Of a DNA stretch of 62,219 nucleotides, positions 9,221 to 17,950 are shown piece after piece. The DNA is from Oligoflexia bacterium (GTDB lineage: Bacteria; Bdellovibrionota; UBA1018), in the NCBI GenBank assembly GCA_014376785.1, contig JACMQW010000044.1, positions 1-62,219 on the forward strand, given 5' to 3'. The notes beneath the pieces were generated by a model. It was not told the DNA's origin. It saw nothing but the letters and a program-made list of their open reading frames with translations, and did not search any database. The position numbers and the translations under genes are program-made. The stretch's first letter is position 1. Every line of letters starts with the position of its first letter.

Positions 9221-9532
9221 ATGACCAAGGCCGATCTCATCAATATCGTTGCGGAAAAAGCGCACCTTCAGCATCGCCAAGCTGAAATCGTGGTGAATAT
9301 GGTTTTTGACATGATGTCGGACGCGCTCAAGCGTGACGATCGCATCGAGATTCGTGGATTCGGATCGTTTGTGAATCGGAGTTACGGCTCCTACCAAGGT
9401 CGGAATCCCAAAACGGGCCAAGTCGTGCAAGTCCCACCGAAGCGAGTCCCATTCTTTAAGGTCGGTAAAGAGCTGAAGGAAATGGTCGACTACCCTGACG
9501 GCCGCGGTGAAGTTGCTCCAGAGAAAAAATAG
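9221..9532 (+). CDS. HU/IHF family DNA-bending protein
   Basis: 103 aa. Nucleoid protein of the bacterial histone-like family; dimers bend DNA in the minor groove. Seen: MTKADLINIVAEKA at the N-terminus, the GFGSF turn, and the beta-arm GRNPKTGQVVQVPPKRVPFFKVGKEL. The arm and the tail after it look closer to IHF-beta than to HU, with an acidic-then-lysine extension of ~10 residues. GGGAG lies about 9 nt before the ATG. It is monocistronic. Whether it is HU or an IHF subunit cannot be settled by eye. Confidence 0.92.
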   Translation: MTKADLINIVAEKAHLQHRQAEIVVNMVFDMMSDALKRDDRIEIRGFGSFVNRSYGSYQGRNPKTGQVVQVPPKRVPFFKVGKELKEMVDYPDGRGEVAPEKK

Positions 9533-9559
9533 TCGATCTCTCTTCGGTTTCGATTCGAA

Positions 9560-10384
9560 TCACAGTCCCGCTCGGTAGAAATGCACTCCGATCACGGTAG
9601 CCGCGACCAGAATGCGGTAAACCGCATACCTCAGCAGTGGAGTTTTCTGAATCGACGACAAGAAGACGTGAATGAAAAAGGTGGCTGACAGAAAGGCAAC
9701 TGCTAGGGACACCCAGTAATAAAGGGGGGGGAATTCCGAAACGGAGAGCGCTGCGCCTGGTCCTTTCAAATGGTACCATGCGGAAACTCCGAGAATTGGT
9801 GTCGCGAAATAGAGAATCACTTTAGCCGCTCCTTCGCGCTTATAACCGCGAGCCCCAGCAACCGTGAACGCTCCGAGCGTTCTCCCGAGCTCGGGAATGA
9901 CGAGAGAGACGCAGCCGATCCCCACTAAAACCGCGTCAGGCAAATTCCAGTCGTAAATCGCCTTCGTTTTTTTCGCGTAATAATCGAAAAAGGCCATTGG
10001 CAATCCAGACAATCCAAAAACTGCCGCAAAGAGGAGCGCGTTTTCGCTCGGAAGAATGGGCGACTGGCGAAATAGAAAGAAAGCGGCAATGGGCGCCACC
10101 ACGCCAATTAAAATGAAGATCGGCATCTTCTCATCCATGGCTCTCGGTTTCTTTCGGTAAACCACGACCTGAATAAACGAGCTGATGTGCGAGAGGATGT
10201 CATGCCGGAGCGTGAAAATCAGACTGAGAAAAACTCCGAATTCCACCGCGCCTTGGAGGCGGGGATGGCTAACGTTCCAGCCGAAAAAGTATTCGAGAAG
10301 ACTTTGGTGCGCTCCCGGGGCAATGGGGTAAATTTCCGAGAAGACGCCGACGATCGAGGCAATGATAGCCTGAAATAAAGTCAT
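9560..10384 (-). CDS. UppP/BacA-like undecaprenyl-diphosphatase homologue with altered active-site motifs
   Basis: 274 aa, about seven to eight membrane helices. UppP recycles undecaprenyl diphosphate for cell-wall synthesis. The fold-level match is clear: an N-terminal EIYPIAPGAH stretch equals the family EFLPVSSTGH, and the second motif sits at LVIPELGRTLGA. The key residues are changed. The first acid of the ExxxE pair is Gly13 (Glu17 and His26 are kept), and the PGTSRSG motif has become PELGRTLG, keeping only the arginine (Arg168). It could be a paralogue with a new role, or inactive. Monocistronic, convergent with the HU gene. Confidence 0.75.
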   Translation of the reverse strand: MTLFQAIIASIVGVFSEIYPIAPGAHQSLLEYFFGWNVSHPRLQGAVEFGVFLSLIFTLRHDILSHISSFIQVVVYRKKPRAMDEKMPIFILIGVVAPIAAFFLFRQSPILPSENALLFAAVFGLSGLPMAFFDYYAKKTKAIYDWNLPDAVLVGIGCVSLVIPELGRTLGAFTVAGARGYKREGAAKVILYFATPILGVSAWYHLKGPGAALSVSEFPPLYYWVSLAVAFLSATFFIHVFLSSIQKTPLLRYAVYRILVAATVIGVHFYRAGL

Positions 10385-10451
10385 ATGCCTTTTAGCTTAG
10401 GCGAAGCATAAAACCCTCGCAAGCTGAAGGTCCCTTCGCTACCGTTATTCT

Positions 10452-11237
10452 ATGGTTTCTTTTCTAAAAACTGCCCGCGCAGTCTTCGGTCGCTCGGGCG
10501 GAGTCGGTTACCATGTTGCGGCTTTTCAGTATTCTCGATCGATGTGGAGCCCTTTTCGGGTGGGGCTCGGGGATGAGTTACAGCGCCGAATGGAGAAGCT
10601 CGGTCCGGTAAAATTAATCGATCTTTTCATTGTCGGTACTAGCGGCGGTTACTGCTTGGCACCGGAATGGCTCGAGAGTTTCGGCAGTTTTTGGGGAATC
10701 GACCATGACCCGCTTGCGGGATTTATTTTTCGCCGCAGAAACCCGCGGTGCTCGCGTTTTTATCGGCAGGATTTTTTTCAAGAACTGGAAAAAGCGGGCT
10801 GGAGTTTAGAGCGCTGGCTCGAGGATCACCGCTACGAAGCAGCGCCTGGAAGGCGAGCGGTCTTTTTGTTTTCAAATTTGCTCGGGCAACTCGAATTCAT
10901 CTATTCTCCTGAAAAATTAAGCGAGGTGACCGAGGGGCTTGCGATCGCACTCGGAGGCCAGGTTCCTTGGTTGAGTTTTCATGACCGCTTGTCGCTGAAA
11001 ACGGGGAGTCATTCGCTTTTTCGTCAGTCGTCAGCGTTCCGACTGAGCACTGAGGAAATCGCGCGAAGGTTTTATGCTGAATATCCCAACCCGAGTGCCG
11101 CTCCTGGAGTGCCCATCGAGGTAGAAGAACATTTTATCGGGCGCTGGATCGATCACGCTGCTCCGAATTACACTTACTTCAGTTGGCCGCTCACGGGCGA
11201 GCACGCCCAACTCATCGAAGTCGCCAGTCAGCAGTAA
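10452..11237 (+). CDS. Putative SAM-methyltransferase-like protein
   Basis: 261 aa. I do not recognise a named family. A Rossmann-like segment around residues 60-85 (LIDLFIVGTSGGYCLAPEWL, then FWGIDHDPLA) resembles motif I and the following acidic strand of class I SAM-dependent methyltransferases: a glycine turn after a beta strand, and an acid at the end of strand 2. The rest has scattered aromatic residues and no signal peptide, so it should be cytoplasmic. It lies between the divergent uppP-like gene and a convergent kinase. Alternative: a conserved protein with only a pseudo-methyltransferase fold. Confidence 0.55.
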   Translation: MVSFLKTARAVFGRSGGVGYHVAAFQYSRSMWSPFRVGLGDELQRRMEKLGPVKLIDLFIVGTSGGYCLAPEWLESFGSFWGIDHDPLAGFIFRRRNPRCSRFYRQDFFQELEKAGWSLERWLEDHRYEAAPGRRAVFLFSNLLGQLEFIYSPEKLSEVTEGLAIALGGQVPWLSFHDRLSLKTGSHSLFRQSSAFRLSTEEIARRFYAEYPNPSAAPGVPIEVEEHFIGRWIDHAAPNYTYFSWPLTGEHAQLIEVASQQ

Positions 11238-11246
11238 CTGATGGAA

Positions 11247-12443
11247 TCACTGAGAGATGGATGGAATGCCCAAATTTCCTGCCAGGGGAAGGGTCACGGT
11301 AAACGTGCTTCCTTTATTCAGTTCGCTTTGAACTTCGATCGTCCCGCTATGCGCGGTCACGATTTGACGGGAAATGTACAAGCCTAGGCCAAGTCCTCCG
11401 ATCGAAGAACCGCTCACTGCGCGCTCGAATCGGTCGAATATTTGTTCGATTTTATTTTTCGCTATGCCGATTCCGCCGTCACGCACGATCAATAAAGCAC
11501 TCGGCGAATTTGCGTGGCGTTCGTCTCGTTTTACTCGAATGTTCAAATTGGATCCGGCTCCGTATTTCAGCGCATTCGAAACCAGGTTGACGATCACTTG
11601 TTCGATTCGCTGACGGTCCCACGTTCCCAAGATGCCCGGCTCGCCCGAATAATCGAGGGTGCAGCGAGCGAGCCTGAGTTGTTCGGCGAATCTTTCGAGG
11701 ACTTCCTGAACCAGTTCGCTCAGGTCCATTTCGCTTGGTCGAAGGGACAGTTTGCCATTCGTCATTCGGGAAACATCCAAGAGGTCATCGATGAGCTCAT
11801 TCAGGTTCAGCACCTGGCGGTTCGAGGTTGTGAGCATCTTCTGAAGCCGCTCAGGCGGAAGGGTGTCGAGGCGTTTTTCGTCGAAGTAACGCGAAAGCAT
11901 TTGGAGCTGAAGTTTTAGGGAGGTGAGCGGGGTTTTCAACTCATGAGAAGCGATGGAGAGGAATTCGTCGCGAGTCTGAATCGCTTTTTTAAGGGCCTCG
12001 CCCTGTTGTTCGAGAAGATTTTTTTGCTGGTGAAGTTCAAGGAAAACTCGGATTTTACTCCGAACAATTTGCGGCTCCAGAGGCTTGAAAAGAAAGTCCA
12101 CCGCGCCTGCTTCGTACGCTTTGAAGATCCGCTCACGGTCTCGCACGCCCGCGGTCACGAAGATAATGGGGATTTGGTGGGTCTTTGCCGATCCGCGCAT
12201 GAGCTCCGCAAGCTCGAATCCATCCATTTCCGGCATCTGGACATCGATCAACGCGAGGGCGAAATCGTGTTTCAACAGGAGTTCCAGAGCTTCGGTTCCA
12301 GAAGATGCCGTTAAAACTTCCACCGGCTCACTGGATAGGAGGGCTCGAAGCGCGACCAGATTTTCTGACAGGTCGTCGACCAACAGGCATTTTCCGAGTG
12401 CAGTTTTTGGTTTCGTCGAGCTGACGGAGTCCGTGGAGTTCAT
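11247..12443 (-). CDS. Response-regulator/histidine kinase hybrid (REC-HisKA-HATPase)
   Basis: 398 aa, no membrane segment. An N-terminal receiver domain (residues 18-135) has the phospho-acceptor Asp67 in LIDVQMPEMDG and Lys120 in FLFKP. After a short linker comes HisKA with His167 (SIASHELKTPLT), then HATPase with an N-box (NLVSNALKYG), G1 (DGGIGIAK) and G2 (GGLGLGLYI). REC-first kinases usually sense the phosphorylation state of an upstream phosphorelay. All catalytic residues are present, so it should be active. The partner is not next to it; the neighbouring genes are unrelated. Confidence 0.9.
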   Translation of the reverse strand: MNSTDSVSSTKPKTALGKCLLVDDLSENLVALRALLSSEPVEVLTASSGTEALELLLKHDFALALIDVQMPEMDGFELAELMRGSAKTHQIPIIFVTAGVRDRERIFKAYEAGAVDFLFKPLEPQIVRSKIRVFLELHQQKNLLEQQGEALKKAIQTRDEFLSIASHELKTPLTSLKLQLQMLSRYFDEKRLDTLPPERLQKMLTTSNRQVLNLNELIDDLLDVSRMTNGKLSLRPSEMDLSELVQEVLERFAEQLRLARCTLDYSGEPGILGTWDRQRIEQVIVNLVSNALKYGAGSNLNIRVKRDERHANSPSALLIVRDGGIGIAKNKIEQIFDRFERAVSGSSIGGLGLGLYISRQIVTAHSGTIEVQSELNKGSTFTVTLPLAGNLGIPSISQ

Positions 12444-12638
12444 CGAGTTATCAGGAATTATCCCACAGAATTGGAATTGTCAGGTAGTTCTCATTGGATT
12501 TTATCCTTCAGGTAGCCCGGGAAAAAGGGGGGATGAGTGACGTTTCGGGGTGCTGCGTTAGATGCTGGATCCATTTCATGAGGTAAAGGGTGACAAGCCT
12601 ACGATACTTTGATGATTTCGTTTAATGGAGACCGCACG

Positions 12639-13097
12639 GTGACTTTACCTAAAAATTCGGCCTTCTTAATCTCTGCGATTTTTTTCGGAATGGCATCTTC
12701 GGCTTTCGCGGGCTCTTTTGCAGAGGTTCACCTCTCTGCTCAGTTATGGAAAAAAAATTCGACGAGTTCCGGCGATGCTCATTATTTTCCGATAGGGAGA
12801 AAAGTGCCGCTGGATCTATCGATCGAGCTCTCTAGATCGCCTCGGGTTCTCGTTTCGAAACGGTCGTTTTCGTTCGGCGAACTTTCCGTGCTTTTGTCTT
12901 TTTACCGAGTCGCAGAAACGAATGGTGTGATTTATGTCACCACTCAAACAAGGCTCGAGCATCGAACTGCAGGACTGATTGCGGAATGCTCGCGATTTGA
13001 TCCACCGGATTCAAGAGACATCGGAGTGGGTTCTTGTTCGGGCGCCTTCGAGGGACGGCAATTTGGAATTTCTTTTTCTAAAAAACCGGAGCAGTGA
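12639..13097 (+). CDS. Secreted protein of unknown function
   Basis: 152 aa from a GTG start at 12639. I prefer this start because GGAG lies 8 nt upstream (12627-12630) and because it directly opens a signal peptide (residues 1-24, ending SSAFA); an ATG at 12612 would add nine residues ahead of it. The mature part is rich in Ser, Arg and beta-prone residues, with two cysteines near the end (AECSR, GSCSG) that may pair. No known domain. Export to the periplasm is likely. Confidence 0.6.
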   Translation: MTLPKNSAFLISAIFFGMASSAFAGSFAEVHLSAQLWKKNSTSSGDAHYFPIGRKVPLDLSIELSRSPRVLVSKRSFSFGELSVLLSFYRVAETNGVIYVTTQTRLEHRTAGLIAECSRFDPPDSRDIGVGSCSGAFEGRQFGISFSKKPEQ

Positions 13098-13141
13098 GCA
13101 CCTCCTTGATCATCGAGGAATGTTAAGACTATAGTAGGGCC

Positions 13142-15550
13142 ATGATCATCACTGCTCTCGTGCTCGTGCTTCTGGGTCTTGGATTTTTCGGGGCCGCTTT
13201 CTGGCTCTGGAGCGTTTACTTTTTAGGGGCACTTTATTTCTTTCAGGCGCCGACCTGGATTTTAATCGGGGTGCTGGTCATCGCGGTCATCGGCGTGGTG
13301 GAGCCGATTCGTGCGCTTTTACTCTCAAAAGGCGTAATGGCGGCATTGAAGGCGCTGAAGTTCCTGCCCACGATTTCCGAGACCGAAAAGGTCGCAATCG
13401 AAGCGGGTTCGGTGTGGGTGGAAGGGGATCTTTTTTCCGGAAGACCCGATCTTCACAAACTCATGAAAGAACCTTATCCGACGCTCAGTGCTGAAGAAAA
13501 AGCGTTCATGGATGGGCCACTTCAGAAGCTTTGCGAAATGATCGATGATTGGGTCATTTGGAAGGATCGAAAAATTCCGGATGATGTTTGGGATTTTATT
13601 CGGAAAGAAAAATTTCTCGGGATGATCATTCCTAAGGAGTACGGCGGTCTGGGGCTTTCTCCCATGGGGCATAGCGAAGTCATTCGGACGATCGCTTCTC
13701 GCTCTTTAGCCGTTGCGATTCACGTGATGGTTCCGAACTCGCTTGGGCCTGCGGAACTTCTTGTTCATTACGGCACCGACGAACAGAAAAAGCGCCTGCT
13801 CCCACGACTTGCAGACGGTACGGAGATTCCTTGTTTTGCGCTCACCGAACCTACCGCAGGCAGCGACGCTGGCTCCCTCACGGCTGAAGGCGTCTTGTTC
13901 AAGAGCGCTGACGGCACACTCATGCTTCGATTGAACTGGAATAAGCGATGGATCACGCTGGCTTCCATTTCCACGATTTTAGGATTGGCCTTCCGTTTGA
14001 AAGATCCAGAAAACTTTTTGGGAAAGGGTACGGATCTGGGCATCACTTGCGCCCTGATTCCGACGAATACCCCGGGAGTCGACGTCAGCCAACGACACGA
14101 CCCACTCGGTGTTCCGTTTTATAACTGTCCGACGCATGGAAAAGATGTGGTCATCTCGGCTGATGCCATTTTCGGTGGCATCGCGAATGCCGGCAAGGGC
14201 TGGCAGATGCTCATGGAGTGCTTGTCCGCAGGAAGGGGAATTTCTTTCCCGGCCCAAAGCGTGGGCGGATCCCAAGTGATCACCCGTGCGGTCAGCGCGC
14301 ACGCGCTCGTGCGGCAACAATTCGGTGTTTCGATTGGACGTTTCGAGGGTGTGCAAGAGCCGCTCTCTAAAATCGTCGGTTTCAATTACATCCTCGATGC
14401 CCTTCGTTGCTATACGCTCAGCGCACTCGATCAGGGTATGAAGCCAGGAGTCGTGACGGCGATTGCGAAATATTATTCGACAGAGATGGCCCGAGAAATC
14501 GTGAACCACGGCATGGACATCATGGGTGGGGCAGGGATTTCTCTCGGGAAGAGAAATCTCCTCGGTCATATCTACGTTACTGCACCGATTGCGATTACGG
14601 TGGAGGGCGCAAATATTCTGACTCGCACCCTGATGGTGTTTGGCCAAGGCGCGCTTCGCGCCCATCCCTACGCTTTTGCGGAAGTGAAAGCGCTTGAGAA
14701 GAATGATGTCGCCGCGTTCGATGTCGCGTTTTGGGGACACATCGGGCATGTGGTCCGAAATGTTTTCCGCTCGGTTCTTTTGTCGCTCACTCGAGGGTGG
14801 CTCTCGAATCCTCCGCGGTGGGGATCGGTGGGAGGCTATTACCGAAAGCTTTCTTGGATCTCGGCATCGTTTGCGATCATGGCGGATATCGCCATGGGGT
14901 CTCTCGGTGGAAAGCTGAAAGTGAAAGAGAGCATCACTGGCAGGTTTGCCGACATTCTCGCCTACATGTACATCGGAACGGCTGTGTTACGTCGCTTCGA
15001 AGCAGACGGAGCAAAAAAGGAACATTTAGCGCTTGTTCATTTCGCCATGACTCACGTCATGGGCAAAATCCAGCATGCTTTTGATGGGATTTTCAGCAAC
15101 CTCGAAGTGCCTTTGCTTACTTGGTTCTTTCGCGGTCCGATTCGCGTCTGGTCGAGTGTGAATTCGCTCGGTGGCGGAGACGTGGCGGATGCTCACGTTC
15201 ACAAAATCGCCACTCTCATTTTGGATGATCCCGCGATTCGTGAGCATTTGACTGCAGGAATGTACCTTCCAAAGAAAGAAGGGGAGCAGCTCCTTCGCTT
15301 AGACACTGCAGTGCTCGCAATGAAAAAAGCAGAGTCGGCGGAGCGGAAGTTGAAAAAAGCGGTGCGTGCGAAGACCTTGGCTAAAAAACCACTCCACGAC
15401 CTAATCGTCGACGGTTTGAAAGCGGGAGTGATCTCAGCTGAAGAAGAGCGAGACTTGAAAAAGTGGGATGAACTTCGTATCGACGCAATCCAAGTGGATT
15501 CGTTCACCGAAGCAGAATACCACGCTAGCCGGGCGACGCACTCCGTATGA
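13142..15550 (+). CDS. fadE: FadE-type acyl-CoA dehydrogenase
   Basis: 802 aa, near the E. coli FadE length (814). It oxidises acyl-CoA to enoyl-CoA, the first step of beta-oxidation, using FAD. The N-terminal ~65 residues are hydrophobic (two membrane segments), as in FadE. Then come the acyl-CoA dehydrogenase N-domain, the FAD/substrate motif FALTEPTAGSDAGS (around residues 232-245), the middle beta domain, and a helical C-domain with DIMGGAGISLGKRN, followed by the FadE-specific C-terminal extension. No other fatty-acid gene is adjacent. The stop overlaps the start of the permease gene (ATGA). Confidence 0.93.
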   Translation: MIITALVLVLLGLGFFGAAFWLWSVYFLGALYFFQAPTWILIGVLVIAVIGVVEPIRALLLSKGVMAALKALKFLPTISETEKVAIEAGSVWVEGDLFSGRPDLHKLMKEPYPTLSAEEKAFMDGPLQKLCEMIDDWVIWKDRKIPDDVWDFIRKEKFLGMIIPKEYGGLGLSPMGHSEVIRTIASRSLAVAIHVMVPNSLGPAELLVHYGTDEQKKRLLPRLADGTEIPCFALTEPTAGSDAGSLTAEGVLFKSADGTLMLRLNWNKRWITLASISTILGLAFRLKDPENFLGKGTDLGITCALIPTNTPGVDVSQRHDPLGVPFYNCPTHGKDVVISADAIFGGIANAGKGWQMLMECLSAGRGISFPAQSVGGSQVITRAVSAHALVRQQFGVSIGRFEGVQEPLSKIVGFNYILDALRCYTLSALDQGMKPGVVTAIAKYYSTEMAREIVNHGMDIMGGAGISLGKRNLLGHIYVTAPIAITVEGANILTRTLMVFGQGALRAHPYAFAEVKALEKNDVAAFDVAFWGHIGHVVRNVFRSVLLSLTRGWLSNPPRWGSVGGYYRKLSWISASFAIMADIAMGSLGGKLKVKESITGRFADILAYMYIGTAVLRRFEADGAKKEHLALVHFAMTHVMGKIQHAFDGIFSNLEVPLLTWFFRGPIRVWSSVNSLGGGDVADAHVHKIATLILDDPAIREHLTAGMYLPKKEGEQLLRLDTAVLAMKKAESAERKLKKAVRAKTLAKKPLHDLIVDGLKAGVISAEEERDLKKWDELRIDAIQVDSFTEAEYHASRATHSV

Positions 15551-16605
15551 GTTTGTCATCTAAGCCCTTAGCGTGGGCCTTTTTCATTCTCTTGGTTTTG
15601 GCTGTCGCATTAAATTTAGGCCTCGTTTCACCCTTCTTTCTGACGCTTTTTCTCGGTTGGATGCTGGCTGAGATTTTGCGGCCTTTTTATGCGAGGCTTC
15701 TCAACCGGAAAGTGCCCCCACTTTGGGCCTCCCTCATTGCAACGCTTGCGATGACTCTGGTGATTGTGGGTCCGGTCGCAGTTTTTTCGATCGCCACGAT
15801 TCGCAGGGTGAGTAAAACCATCGCCGCGCTTGGGCAAGATATGAAAGGCCTCGAAGGGCTCGGGGACAAAGCATATCAACTACCGCTGGTCGCCCGATTT
15901 TTCGAATCGACTGAAGAGTTCCGCGGGTGGCTGATCACTCAGGGACAAGCCGCAACGAAGTTTGTCCCCGGCATCCTTTCGATGGTTGTGGGGAATGTTC
16001 CAAATCTACTCGGCCAGCTCGCGCTCGCGTTGATCGCTTGTTACTTCTTTCTCTGTGACGGACGGCGGTTTTCCGATTGGATCGCTCCTCGTATTCCGCT
16101 TGAACCCGCCATACGGGCACGGGTTGCTAATCGTGCAAAAGGTATGGTTGTTCAAAGCGCTCTGGCCACCCTTGCTGCAGCCGCCGTTCAGGCTATCATT
16201 GTCTTCATTGGTTTCCTGGCTTTAAAACTCCCTCTCGCTTTTCTGGCATTCGGAGTCGCCTTTATTTGCGCTTGGCTTCCGATTCTCGGGGTGACGCCGG
16301 TGTGGGGAGCTGCCATGCTCTTTCTCTTTGCGGAGGGGCATTCGGGTAAGGCTTTCATCATGCTTGCTATCGGAATGATTGCGGGCGTTTCGGATAATCT
16401 CGTTCGTCCTTGGCTTCTGAAAGGAAGTTCTGATCTGCATCCCTTGATTAGCCTTCTGGTCATTTTCGGACATCTTTATTTTTTCGGAATACTAGGCGTG
16501 TTTACGGGGCCTGTATTCGCGGCGGTACTGATAGAGATGCTCGATTTGTGGCCGGAAGTTTCCCCTCAGCTTGGTCTCTCGACGAATTCCATTCGTTCAG
16601 ATTAA
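15547..16605 (+). CDS. AI-2E family transporter (PerM/TqsA type)
   Basis: 352 aa integral membrane protein with about eight helices. The family includes AI-2 exporters, Na+/H+ antiporters and proteins of unknown cargo, so the substrate is open. Seen: the hydrophobic N-terminal pair, an amphipathic soluble segment (about 85-140), and the conserved C-terminal block with VSDNLVRPWLLKG and FGHLYFFGILGVFTGPV. It overlaps fadE by 4 bp, which suggests co-expression rather than a shared function. Confidence 0.85.
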   Translation: MSLSSKPLAWAFFILLVLAVALNLGLVSPFFLTLFLGWMLAEILRPFYARLLNRKVPPLWASLIATLAMTLVIVGPVAVFSIATIRRVSKTIAALGQDMKGLEGLGDKAYQLPLVARFFESTEEFRGWLITQGQAATKFVPGILSMVVGNVPNLLGQLALALIACYFFLCDGRRFSDWIAPRIPLEPAIRARVANRAKGMVVQSALATLAAAAVQAIIVFIGFLALKLPLAFLAFGVAFICAWLPILGVTPVWGAAMLFLFAEGHSGKAFIMLAIGMIAGVSDNLVRPWLLKGSSDLHPLISLLVIFGHLYFFGILGVFTGPVFAAVLIEMLDLWPEVSPQLGLSTNSIRSD

Positions 16606-16634
16606 CGGGTAAAAACCTTCGAGAAGGGCACTTC

Positions 16635-17060
16635 GTGGATGACATATCGGTCGCTTTGCTTCGGCGGTTTGATGAGATCTATCAAAGGTTAAGGACCGAA
16701 ACTTACGAAGTTCTCATTCCGAACCGAGAAGTATTAGAAGGTTCGGTGAAAAGAAGTTCCTTTCGGCTCTTTCAAACTACCGCCGATTATCTAGCGAACG
16801 TCCGTGCGGGCGAGTATCCGCATTGCATCTCAAGCGCTTTTGGAGACCGGACGTTTCGCGTGTACTTAAATACCTTTTCGAGCAAAGTTTACGTGGATGT
16901 GAATCGTGATCGCTACGCTCCCATTCGCCACAGCGTTGAGAGTGAGGTTCAAATTTTCTGCGAAATCACCCGAGCGATTCTTTTTATCGACCCCATCCAT
17001 GCCGATTCTCCCGGAGAAGGCCCGTCTGAGATCGAAGTCGCGGTCATCGAAAAAGTTTAA
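16635..17060 (+). CDS. Conserved-looking cytoplasmic protein, unknown function
   Basis: 141 aa from the GTG at 16635, chosen because an AAGG-type site lies about 7 nt upstream and because the longer frame would overlap the permease gene by 58 bp. No signal peptide or membrane helix. The composition is mixed alpha/beta with many Arg/Glu/Ser. No motif recognised. It probably belongs to the fadE-permease transcript (29-bp gap). Confidence 0.55.
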   Translation: MDDISVALLRRFDEIYQRLRTETYEVLIPNREVLEGSVKRSSFRLFQTTADYLANVRAGEYPHCISSAFGDRTFRVYLNTFSSKVYVDVNRDRYAPIRHSVESEVQIFCEITRAILFIDPIHADSPGEGPSEIEVAVIEKV

Positions 17061-17072
17061 AGCGGTTTTCAT

Positions 17073-17516
17073 TCACTCGGGTTTCGTCTCGCGAGTGAGC
17101 GATCGAAAGCGCTGCGCATGTTCCCGTTCCTGCATTTCCGCGTGAGTGAGCGCCTCAGTTATCGAAGGGTCAACCGCTTCCGTTTGAGCACTGAGTTCCC
17201 TGAGGGCATTTGCGTAGATGTCGGCGGCTTGATCTTCGGCCCAAGCTTGAACGTGGCAGAGAATCTTCCACGGCAAGAGGGAGAGTGCGGTCCCTAAAGT
17301 CAGGCCGAGCGCACGATTCATTTTTAAGCTCACTGCTGAATGCTGAGCCCATTCAGAGAGGCCGGCATCATGATCTTTTTCTTCCTGGAGGATCGATTTT
17401 AGAAGAGCTCGTCGTTCTGGCTTTCGAATGAAGAAGACTTCCGCTTCATAGATCGCGATCGCTTGGACTTCCGATAGATGAGCCGCGGAAATAATCGCGG
17501 TGGCGGATCGATTCAT
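17073..17516 (-). CDS. Ferritin-like di-iron protein, COQ7-related
   Basis: 147 aa. Four-helix pattern with di-iron ligand motifs of the COQ7 (demethoxyubiquinone hydroxylase) type: a Glu in the first helix (SEVQAIAIYEAE), LQEEKDHDAGL in the second, a Glu in the third (AWAEDQAADIY) and HAEMQEREHAQ in the fourth. COQ7 hydroxylates a quinone ring, but this protein is shorter than usual (~200 aa) and may be another ferritin-like oxidase. It overlaps the osmC-like gene by 4 bp and follows ubiB. With a UbiB-family kinase upstream, a quinone-related role is a reasonable inference. Confidence 0.75.
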   Translation of the reverse strand: MNRSATAIISAAHLSEVQAIAIYEAEVFFIRKPERRALLKSILQEEKDHDAGLSEWAQHSAVSLKMNRALGLTLGTALSLLPWKILCHVQAWAEDQAADIYANALRELSAQTEAVDPSITEALTHAEMQEREHAQRFRSLTRETKPE

Positions 17517-17950
17517 TCGGTCACATCAAACTGAAAGGTTTTTTCCGTACTGACTGAATTTAGAATGAGGCAAGACTGAGACGTCTTTTCGAGGAGTCGA
17601 AGGGCACGGTCGCGGTCGCCCGTACCTTTCAATTTTCCATCGAGCAGAAACGCTTTCATCACAGGAGCTCCGCCGGCTCCTCGGTCAACCGTCAGCGTTC
17701 CTGAGAGGGAGAGGCTTTCGTAACTCAATTTCGAGCGATCAGCGATCACCTTAAAAGTGGCAGCGAAACAATTCAGAAGAGCGATCGCGTAGAAATCCTC
17801 AGGCGAGTATCCGCCTCCTGGACCTTCGAACTCAGGCGGAACCGCAACCGTGAGGGGAGTGGTGAGCGTCGGAACGGATGTGCTCCAGCTAGAGGCGATT
17901 CCAGGAGTGACCTCAGAGTTTACTGAAAAAGTGAGCGGATATTTTACCAT
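17513..17950 (-). CDS. OsmC/Ohr family protein
   Basis: 145 aa. OsmC-fold proteins reduce organic hydroperoxides using two cysteines. The pair is present: one Cys in ALLNCFAATFKV (helix after the GGGYSPEDF motif) and one in SQSCLILN. The length is typical. It is the middle gene of a three-gene minus-strand cluster, abutting the ubiB stop (0 bp) and overlapping the ferritin-like gene, consistent with oxidative-stress or quinone-protection functions. Confidence 0.85.
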   Translation of the reverse strand: MVKYPLTFSVNSEVTPGIASSWSTSVPTLTTPLTVAVPPEFEGPGGGYSPEDFYAIALLNCFAATFKVIADRSKLSYESLSLSGTLTVDRGAGGAPVMKAFLLDGKLKGTGDRDRALRLLEKTSQSCLILNSVSTEKTFQFDVTE

